Shown here piece after piece: positions 49,990-64,000 of a DNA stretch of 64,000 nt. The notes below the pieces were generated by a model. That model was given only the letters and a program-made list of their open reading frames with translations, made no database searches and was not told the DNA's origin. The stretch is from Talinum fruticosum (Eukaryota > Streptophyta > Magnoliopsida > Caryophyllales > Talinaceae): assembly GCA_021018815.1 (NCBI GenBank), contig JAITYX010000042.1, forward strand, positions 883,001 through 947,000, in the 5' to 3' direction. Numbering within the stretch: the first letter of the stretch is position 1; the number at the start of each line of letters is the position of its first letter. Position numbers and translations under genes: made by a program.

Positions 49990-50804
49990 TCGGCAACCCA
50001 ACACTGGAAACTATTTCACAATGAGAACAGCAAAAAAAAAAAAGAGATTTAATTACCAAGAGAACAAAACGAAACAAATTCGTTCAGGGTAAAGGGAGGC
50101 ACTAAGGCTGATATAGGCGGGATTCGAACCCGTCTTTGACAACAACTTCCAACGACTTTAGCTGAGTTGAAGTAAATGACCCATAAATGAAACAAATTTG
50201 CATGTGGCAGGAACAGTCACTCTTAGAGGTCATCAACACCACTTACATATGGAGTGTCTGGACTAGCAACACATGGTTTGCTTCCACCTACAATTCCCAT
50301 CAAATTTTCCGATTCATATACAAGAGGCAAAGGCCAATAGAACAAAATTTGAAAGGGGGAGGGAACGAACATGAGATTGAATGTACTCACGAGAGACTAG
50401 TACCTTATTAGCTTGGTGATTTTAACTCATGAACAGCGTCAAACGCTAACGTTGATAATACAAACATGTTACGATAAATCAAGCAGAAACTTTGAAGTCT
50501 CACATTTGCTTACCCTGATGAATAGTAACTAGAATGCACAACAATGCCAAACTCATTTGTTTTTTCATTTCAGAATAACATATACTCACATCATACAAAA
50601 GAAAATCCAGCAACGATTACACCATTAGAAAGAGTTGCACCTCAATTTTGCTTTGGTCAGTTCTGTTGCTCATAGTTAATAGCATATTACAAACATTTAC
50701 ACAAGCTCCTTCATGCACATTTGAGTTGAATTGAACTGCACATTCAAGCCTTCATGAACAAAGTCTCTGCCTTCCGCACTGGTCCATCTGTTGAAATCCA
50801 GCAT
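49990..50804. other. Short intergenic region between two minus-strand genes
   Basis: Promoter of the GH17 gene and 3' flank of the TMEM50 gene. A T-arm-like phrase (GGGTTCGAATCCCGCC on the minus strand, about 50115-50130) is present without the rest of a tRNA. Confidence 0.4.
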
Positions 50805-53542
50805 TTACTCCGAATGTGAAGTCCAATAGATGAGTCCACTGCGCAAAATAGGACTGGAGTTAGAGAGGAAACATAAAAATGCATTAGGTTGAAAAATGTG
50901 TTCACGGCAGTGGTGGTGGAGCTAGAAAGTTGAACTATGGGCGTCCCTCTATGTGTATGGGTGTTCTTTGGACCCTTGTAACATTTATTTATCAGTGTCC
51001 CAATGCCCAAATTATACCCAAACTAAGATACTCATTCACATAAGCATTTTTCTTGGCCCAACGATATTCAGTCAGCACATAGCTCTGCCCCTACACGGCC
51101 ACATATTTTATGAAAAGGGACAAGACTAAGGGTGGGTTGAGTTGACTTTGATCACTTAGTCCCCTTTAGTTATTAAATCTATTGTCTACCTACAGCCCTC
51201 TCAAGCTGTGCTGGCTTAACCCTGTTCGTGATACATTAGATATGAAACACTCCACCTGTGTGGTTAAAGAATGCTGGGATCAAGTCAATGTCGATAGTAG
51301 TTCGCAGTGAAAGGACTCAAAACTAAAGACTAAGTAGGAATGCAAGGAGATGGATGAACATTGTTGAGTGCAAATGGTTTAAGTATAGAATATAGATGCA
51401 TCTGAATTCTCCAAAGATTCATTTCAACTGGATTGCCACGAGGTCAAACCAGTGAAATGCTAGAATCTGGCCCGTGTGAATGGAGTTTCACACTTGGGTA
51501 TAGCGATGTCAACTAAGTTCTGCTGGAGGGTACAATCCAATTTTTTAAAAATAGAGAGTGCATAAGCCTGAATGCAACCATATATACCTGACTGAAGGTC
51601 ATAATACCTACTTAGACATCTGTATCTGGAACTTTATGGAACCATCTACTGTCTAAGTGAAGAAGATAAAAGGGTTCTCTAGAGTATATGCAGCATACTT
51701 GTGGCAGAACAGTTGCTGCCTTTTCTACACTAGAAATTTGGAGACAGGTTTGTAGGTTATGTTCATAAAATAAAGTAATAGTGAAGTTTTAAATCACAAT
51801 CCTAATGTTTGGCTCTGGACTGTGGAGGATGGAAGCAGCAGTCTGGGTCAAGAAAGGATGATTACATTTGAAATCTTAGCCCACATCACTAAACTTCAAT
51901 ATTTTCATGAGAAATCAAGGGGAATAAAAAAGGGTGAGAAAAACAAAACAGCATGATACCTGATTAGTACAAACACACACTGCAATACACCTGCTGTTCC
52001 TGTCCATGCTGAGGGGCTGGTAGACACTAGTGCATCTTGTACCAGCAGCCCAACAGATGCCGCAAGAGATACGAAAGCGATGACATAACCAATAAAAAGC
52101 CAAAGCTTCAATCTGCAATATAAGTCATATAAAGCTATAAGCATCCAGGCCTACTACCTCCAAAAGTATACAATCACAAGTATCATATCCAGGTTCCCAA
52201 AGATGCAGAAAACTACATATTGGCAACTCAGTTGCATCATGTAAATTAGCAGGCATGATGAAGGGAAGAACCTGGTAAACACTTGAAAATGGATGCAGGG
52301 AACAACTTATCTATGAGAGGGGAAGTTGACAGGGAGAAGTTACCTGTGACTAATGGTCTAGTACACCTATCATTTAAGGGATGCCAAAGTTTTTCAGGGG
52401 ATTACATGTGATCATTATTTTCAAAATATATATTGGCCATTATAATTTGGAAACCCAAAACTGTCCAAGTTCATAACAGTAGGCCTGTGTCCTGAGTTTA
52501 CCAGCCTCTAGCGGTTGATTCCCAAAACAAAGTAGGCACACCCCCCCGCCTCCGCCCCATCAGTTCTATCCCCATGTTTTTGCCCCTCAAGTCGCAGTCT
52601 ATATATACTCATCATAGATGTAAGATTCTAGTTTACAAACAATAGCACCAGCCAAATCCGACACTCTACTAAGTAGAACCATGTTATCCTCGTAGTTAAA
52701 CCTCTATCCACAACCACACAATAGATTCTACTCTAGATCAAAGCCCAAGAAAGATTTTAGCACTTATTTCGACAATTGAATTCCAGGTAGTTTCGGTAGC
52801 AACATATAGGATGTGAGAATAAATTCTGCCTCCATCTTATAAAGATTACAAATTGAATCCAATTTTATCTCTCGATGACACAAGAATTTCCTGAAATGAA
52901 CTATAAGAGGAAAAAAAAAAAAAAAAAAGAAGATCAAACCCAGAGCTACCGCATTGATGGCTAAGCATCAGTATCATATAACTATGAGATAATTGATGGC
53001 TCCATCACTAAATTAGGATTAAGCAAAAGGAATTTGGTCAGCCCATCAGAGCTTAATCCCCCGATCCATACCGGAAATCAACCAGCGAATTACCAATCAA
53101 ACACTCTCAAGACCGGCCAAAAGATTCAACCTTTGCGAAGAAGGAATCAAATCATCCACAGTAATCAAAAGCTAATCAAGTATTTGGAACAGAAAATCGA
53201 AAAGATCGAAGAGCAATTAAACAAACCTCCACTCGCCTTCATCGTAAGGGGAGTAATCGATGTCCTCTTTCCTGACACAATTGAACATCAAAGCCGCCAA
53301 AGAAGCAAAAATCCCTAACAAAATCACGAACGGAAAACCACAAGATCAACTCCGCATGAGAGAGGAGAGAGAGGAGAAAAAAGAGAGAGAAAGGGAGGTG
53401 GAGACATACCAGGGAGGTAATGAACAAAGGGGACGGCGACGGAGCTGCAAACGACGGCGTCGACCCAAAACCACCAGCCGGCTCCGAAAACGGCGCCGGC
53501 AATGCCCGGCCCGAATATTGCCCAAAGCTCCGCCAAATCCAT
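50805..53542 (-). CDS. TMEM50/UPF0220 family transmembrane protein, four exons
   Basis: Exons: 53542-53410, 53314-53227, 52112-51960, 50838-50805. They sum to 408 nt and encode 135 aa, with every phase consistent and no missing base. The protein starts MDLAELWAIFGPGIAGAVFG and has four hydrophobic segments: FGAGWWFWVDAVV, a second (ASLAALMFN), LWLFIGYVIAFVSLAASVGLLVQ, and VLQCVFVLISGLIYW. The loop contains NCVRKEDIDY. Ends TSHSE. This matches the small eukaryotic TMEM50 family, thought to be ER or secretory-pathway membrane proteins of unclear function. The last intron (50839-51959) carries a hAT-like MITE. The gene is divergently arranged with the MYST gene 1.1 kb away. Confidence 0.92.
50909..51091. 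mobile_element. hAT-like MITE, 183 bp, in the last TMEM50 intron
   Basis: The 8-mers TTCACGGC (50901-50908) and TACACGGC (51092-51099) flank the element and agree at seven of eight positions, as expected for a hAT target duplication. The left end is AGTGGTGGTGGAGCTA and the reverse complement of the right end is GGGGCAGAGCTA, an imperfect terminal inverted repeat around GGAGCTA/AGAGCTA. No ORF. Confidence 0.7.
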
Positions 53543-54673
53543 TTCGTCTATTCGGGTTTTGGATTGCCCGGAACGATTCTCGGTTATCTGGAGTTGTCAA
53601 CCAACGCCGGCAGGTGAGAGAAAGGCTTTCCCTTTACAGTCCTCTAGTCCACCTTTTTTTTTTTTCCTCGACTCAAAAATAAGAATTTTTTTGGATGCCC
53701 TATTTCATTGTGAAATTAGGATAATTTATTTTTTAGGATGATTTATTAGTTGCCCTAAATAAAAGAAATCTTAATATTTTTATTTCTATGTTGATATATG
53801 ACTTATAAAAATGAGAACACTTTTAAAATTTTTTAGTGATATATTATTTACGACAATAAAAAATACAAATTGTATAAAAATTTCTAAAAAATAGGTGAAG
53901 AAAATAGAGAAGAACATAACATCAAATTTAATAATTAGTCCTAAAGGCATATGTTCAAATAAATTCAAAAATTGTAAAATTTAAATATTCTCGGTTATAC
54001 AATAAAAAAACATTTCACTAATTAGAATACGAGTTTATTCAATCTTTTTGTTTTTGGTATTGCCCTTCTTGATCTTTTAACCAATGATGTATAATATTAT
54101 TTAAAATTTTATACTTAGGAGATAGTAGTTTGATAGATTACAATCAAAGTAAAGACAACCTATTTATTTGTATCAATTGGCCGAAAAAACTATTGATTCA
54201 TATAAAGATAATAAAAAATATTTTATTTTAGGTAGGACATATAATTTTATAAATTAAATATCATGCAATGAGTAGGTTTACATAATAAATTTAAGGCACT
54301 TTAAAATGAGTAATAATTAAATTAAAATACTAAAATTACTATTTTATTAGCACATCAATCCCACTATATTAAGTATTTCACCGTTAACATAAAGAATATA
54401 AATTTTTTTAACATAATTATATAAAGTTAATTTATTGGTGTAAAATATAAGATAAATGTATTGAATAGATTCTTATGTTTCTTTCATCAAACAATAGATT
54501 ATATATAGTTACTTTTTTAAAAATAAAATACTTAATAAGTTTTTACATAATTACATGGATAAATAAATTATAAATTAGGCCGAATTTTTTTTTTTTTATG
54601 AGATAAGAGGAAAATAAAATCAAGCGGTTCGTTTCTGACGTCGTACTGTGGAGACTCGAGAGAAAGAGAGGCA
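53543..54673. promoter_or_regulatory. Shared promoter region of divergent TMEM50 and MYST genes
   Basis: 1.1 kb of very AT-rich sequence between the two divergent start codons. No TATA box is obvious for either gene. A CRE/as-1-like TGACGTCG motif lies about 40 bp before the MYST ATG (near 54636). Confidence 0.45.
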
Positions 54674-60438
<5,765 letters not shown>

Positions 60439-61049
60439 TGCTCAACTCTTCATCTTACCCTCTCCTTGAGATGCCCTGACCCTTTGTAAAGTGTATACTA
60501 GATTTCAATTAGGAAGTAGGAAACTGAGAGCATTAAGCTGGTTCTTTGGAGCTGCTGATTTTAGTTGTCTGTATTTGTTGATCATTGTAGTCCAACAACA
60601 GAATTGTATGTTGTATATTTTACTGATCATCCATTCTGGTGCAAACATAATAGAATAGATTCCTTTCTTCAGTCTTTCTTATCCCTGTCAATCATAGGAA
60701 CGTTGAAATCAGGTTTCTTTTGTGTGTGCCTGTTCATTTCTTTCGTGCGTGCCTGTGTATGGGCGTGCATGTATGGAGGGAAAAATGTGATGCATTCACT
60801 CAAACGGGATATAAAATCAGCCATTTCTTTCCACTTCTCAGAGGCTATTAATTGTGCTACTTGAAACCAATTAGACCTCGCAGAACTTACCAGAGAACCA
60901 AACCGAATGATTTGTATTTGTACTCGTGTGTGAGGCTTGCATGGAAGATTACCGAAAATTGAAGTGAACTCGGTCCAAAAGTTCTTCTAAAAGTTCTTTT
61001 CTTTTTTTAAGGCAAGTTCTTCAGACAAAATATCAGTTGACCAAAGCCG
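60439..61049 (+). other. 3' UTR and downstream flank of the MYST gene
   Basis: Transcript-like sequence after the stop at 60438. No additional gene recognised before the minisatellite. Confidence 0.4.
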
Positions 61050-61287
61050 GCATAAACTGAATATTGCATAGTCAAATCTAAACCAAACTGAAATTTGGTT
61101 GACCCAAACCATGATGTGAACCGAAAGACCTAAACTAAATATTGCATAGTCAAATCTAAACCAAACTGAAATTTGATTGACCCAAATCATGATGTGAATC
61201 GAAAGACCTAAACTAAATATTGCATAGTCAAATCTAAACCAAACTGAAATTTGGTTGACCCAAACCATGATGTGAATCGAAAGACCT
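61050..61287. repeat. 78-bp minisatellite, three copies
   Basis: The landmark ATATTGCATAGTC recurs at 61061, 61139 and 61217, exactly 78 bp apart, with only a few substitutions between units. Because 78 is divisible by three, one minus-strand frame (60987-61310) stays open with a repeating 26-residue unit, but no other coding signal is present. It lies between the convergent MYST gene and the gene at 61477-62333. Confidence 0.9.
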
Positions 61288-61476
61288 GTCTTACGGGTTG
61301 GGATTACCAATCAATGCTATTTAATAATATAGATTCACATAGTTACCGTATTGTCGTTAATGTTGTGAACAATTGTGGGTTTTTATTGTGATACCAAGTG
61401 ATTGAACTAGACACCTTTTTGAAGGGAAAATATATATTCAATAGGGGGAACGCCGAAAAGAAAGAACTAAATGAAT

Positions 61477-62333
61477 TTACAAACTAATCTGCGTCTTAGA
61501 TGACATGGTCCCTTTCTCAGAATTCACACAGTGTTTTGCAGAAAGTAGAGCATCACTCTGATTGATAGCTTGAAGGTGTAAACTCTTCAATGGCGCCCCA
61601 CCAGATCTCCTCTTCCACAGATTGATTCTCTCTCCACTGCCCCCTCCTCCTCCTGCTTCTGAACCTGCTTCACCACCGGCAATGGTGGATCCATCTCCGC
61701 CAAGTTCACCAAACTACCTCCCTTTTGATCATCTCTACTTCTATCATTATTCTCATGAATCATAGATCTTCTGCATATTCTACTAGCACTACTACTTCCA
61801 TGATGATGGTTATGAGGATGATGATGATGGTGATCAACTCCAGCTGTTTGATCTCTTCCTCTGTTTCTGACACTTTTGCCCTTGTGGTTCCCCGTCCTGG
61901 CGGCAATAGTGGCAGTTGTGGGGCTGTTGGTGAGGCTTCTGGTGGAGAAGAAGCTTCTGAGCTTGTTATACTTGGCAACATTGCTGCTGTTATGAAGATG
62001 ATCAGTTTTCAGGGTGGCATTGTTACTGCTATTATTATTAGAACCTGAAATGGAGGTGGTGAAACTGATAATACTAGGAAACCCAACCACCTTATTGTTC
62101 CTCTTGATTTGGCCCATACACCCAACTCTCGGCGATGAAGGTTCCTCCGATGCCGAGACCGAGACCGAGACCGAGGAGGAGGAGGAGCTCCGGCGGTGGG
62201 ACACCTTGGCTTCCTTAGTTGAAGATGATGAGCATAGCATTGGCAAGAATTTGCTCTTCTGATGCTGCTGTTGTATTTCTTGGCTCTGTAGTTTGCTCCT
62301 CATTGTGCCTTGACACACAGTTTCAGCCTCCAC
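61477..62333 (-). CDS. Ser/His-rich basic protein of unknown function, one single-base break
   Basis: Single-exon gene from the ATG at 62333. The protein has Ser runs (HRRSSSSSSVSVSVSASEE), RVGCMGQIKRNNKVVGF, an Asn/Ser-rich stretch, KLRSFFSTRSL, a His-rich block (DHHHHHPHNHHH) and a C-terminal acidic/basic segment. In the raw frame it stops at 61587 after GDLVGRH. One extra base in the G run of the coding strand (61640-61644) instead gives ERINLWKRRSGGAPLKSLHL and a stop at 61477, for 285 aa. This tail, with its WKRRS motif, is the kind conserved in related plant proteins, so the shifted frame is preferred. No catalytic domain, signal peptide or membrane segment seen. Not assigned to a named family. 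Confidence 0.65.
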
Positions 62334-63507
62334 TCAGTCTCCCTCCCTTTCTGTGTCTCCCTCTCAGGATATAGAGAGAGAAAGAGGGTGATATTGTCAA
62401 ATGTTTGGTGGGGGAGGTGTTAAAGGGGAGGTTTGGGTGTGGAAAATGTAGAGGGCCAAATGAATAAGGGGAGGTGGGGGACAAGGAGACCTTTTCAATA
62501 ATGCATGAATATGGTCAAAAATAACCATGTACAAGGTCACTGTTATATTGCAATTAATTGGACTGACACCCCCTTATTTTTTTATTTTTTATTTTTGGGT
62601 ATGAAGCATTTTCTCATGTAATTAAAATAATTTTATTACTTTGTTTCAGTCAGGCTTCAGCATTTCCATTGGTCTGTTTCTTGCTGATTAAAAATAAAAT
62701 AAGCCATTCACACTTTATCCCAAAAGTTTCCTCAGAAGTTTCTGTTATGTTACTTTGTTTCAAATTTTGAAAGTAACTTGTTATTAATAATAAATATACA
62801 TGTTCATATCTGATGGAATTTAGTCAGAAATTCAGGCCAAAAAAAAAAAAATTCTTACTCTCTTATTGGTACTAAGAAAATGCAAATCCCACCCTCCTCA
62901 AAAAAAAAAATAAAAAACAAAAATGCACTTTACTATAATTACTTTTCATCTTAAGTAAGAAAAGATTAAAATAGTCTTTTTTTTTTTTTCAGATGCGTCT
63001 TTTAAAACAATCTTTATAAATGTTAGTAGTGAATTTTATTATAATTATAAATTCTATTTTCTATTTTCATCGAAAATACTAGTAGTGAATTTTAATGTAA
63101 GTATAAAACCTCTTTTTACCGATCGATAAGTTTATTAAATTTTTTTAGTAATAGAAAATCTTAACTTTTAATTCTTATAAAAGTAAAAAAAAAAGTTAGT
63201 TTGATTTCAATGCCGAGAAAAAAGAGGTGAAGAGAGTGTTACATATGGATTTGATTACAATCATGGAGCAAGCAAAATTGAGTCATTTTATGCGGTACAA
63301 TATCTAGAGATACTGTTGGCTAAAAAAATTATTATTGTTTGTGTATAAAAATTCTCAAAAATTTAGAAAATTGTTAAAATGAACATCCTTAAGACTATTA
63401 AAAATAATAAATATTTATAAAATTTTAAAGTACTCAAATCGGGACATTATTAAATAAAGTTCCTTTTTTCTTGTTGGTGTAAACGAGGGCAAAGCCCCTA
63501 AATATTA
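62334..63507. other. Promoter and AT-rich intergenic region
   Basis: Immediately upstream of 62333 is a GA/CT-rich leader. Farther out the sequence is AT-rich with poly-A and poly-T runs. No gene seen. Confidence 0.4.
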
Positions 63508-63705
63508 TTAATCACGTAAATAGCGTGGCCAAACAACACCACTAATATAATTACATAATGAATGCCTTACCGATCCTGGTGGCAAATTGAGGTTAACAAA
63601 AGAAGGGTCTTGATCAACACTCATATTTGTAAGGTGATTGGCAACACGATTTGTCTCTCGATAACAGTGTTCAATAGAAACTATCCATTTCAGATCGTTG
63701 AGCAA
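63508..63705 (-). pseudogene. Second RNase H-like (RVT_3) relic
   Basis: The minus-strand frame reads WIVSIEHCYRETNRVANHLTNM, then a Leu/Pro-rich tail. This corresponds to the C-terminal part of plant RVT_3/RNase H-like domains (H-x-R-E-x-N-x-x-A-D-x-L-A). The catalytic Asp usual after the Ala is Asn here (VANHLT). Only this portion is recognisable. It is probably a truncated retroelement or gene fragment. Confidence 0.6.
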
Positions 63706-64000
63706 CAGTTGACATTTTTTTTACCACAAAGAAGTATGATTGACCTTGAAAGTTGCAACCAAAAAAAAAAAAAAGAATTTCATTTTCACTGCGGTTGGTC
63801 ATATGGGCAAACTCATCCTATATCTATATTTACTCTTCTTTGTAGAATAACGCATGCCCTGCAAAATGATGCCAGACAATTTTACATACTGGCCTACGAT
63901 ATAATGTCAAAATATGTACACCAAAAATGTCACAAAATGCAATTCAATCTTCAACAAATAGCTGAAATTGTGAAATGTAATGCCCATCAAAGTCATCTGG

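Noticed and set aside
50110..50135. tRNA-like phrase with a perfect T-arm consensus on the minus strand
   Set aside because: No matching acceptor stem, D arm or anticodon arm could be drawn upstream, so no tRNA gene is called.
53260..53682. 140-codon plus-strand ORF rich in Arg
   Set aside because: It is antisense to TMEM50 exons 1 and 2 and has low-complexity Glu/Arg composition.

Overview
This is plant nuclear DNA. The evidence is AT-rich intergenic sequence with many (AT)n, (TA)n and (TAA)n arrays, split genes with canonical GT-AG introns, several MITE-type transposons and a solo LTR. The gene set is typical of flowering plants: nitrate reductase, a MEKK1-type MAPKKK, a HAM-type MYST acetyltransferase, a GH17 glucanase and a two-exon defensin-like gene. 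A eudicot is the best guess. I cannot place it further.

Layout: 1-115 (-) is the start of a membrane-anchored protein running off the left edge. 496-999 is a hAT-like MITE. 1191-1810 (-) is a defensin-like secreted peptide. 2-10 kb is mostly repeats and AT-rich DNA. 10093-14290 (-) is nitrate reductase (4 exons). 14.3-24.4 kb is gene-poor and holds a solo LTR with a perfect target duplication (16991-17515). 24418-25057 (+) is an unresolved small three-exon gene candidate. 26074-27039 (-) is a DUF1644 zinc-finger-like protein with a probable 3.3-kb 5'UTR intron. 33033-40225 (-) is an eight-exon MEKK1-like MAPKKK containing a Tourist-like MITE. 41.8-42.5 kb holds a MITE and an RNase H-like retroelement relic. 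43789-46751 (+) is a five-exon plant-specific low-complexity protein. 48047-48593 is a Tourist-like MITE. 48688-49873 (-) is a GH17 beta-1,3-glucanase. 50805-53542 (-) is a TMEM50/UPF0220 membrane protein with a hAT-like MITE in its last intron. 54674-60438 (+) is a nine-exon MYST acetyltransferase, divergent from TMEM50. 61.05-61.29 kb is a 78-bp minisatellite. 61477-62333 (-) is an unnamed Ser/His-rich protein. 63508-63705 (-) is a second RNase H-like relic.

The genes do not form a pathway or cluster; this is an ordinary mix. The strongest unusual signal is technical. Five gene models (nitrate reductase, MEKK1-like, GH17, MYST, and the gene at 61.5-62.3 kb) are broken only by single missing bases, most of them in mononucleotide runs, 14 in all. 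Adding one base at each point restores family-like protein and makes every exon length agree with its splice phase. No clear insertions, nonsense substitutions or lost splice sites were seen in those genes. This favours homopolymer under-calling in the assembly over pseudogene decay. I found no convincing new biological system.
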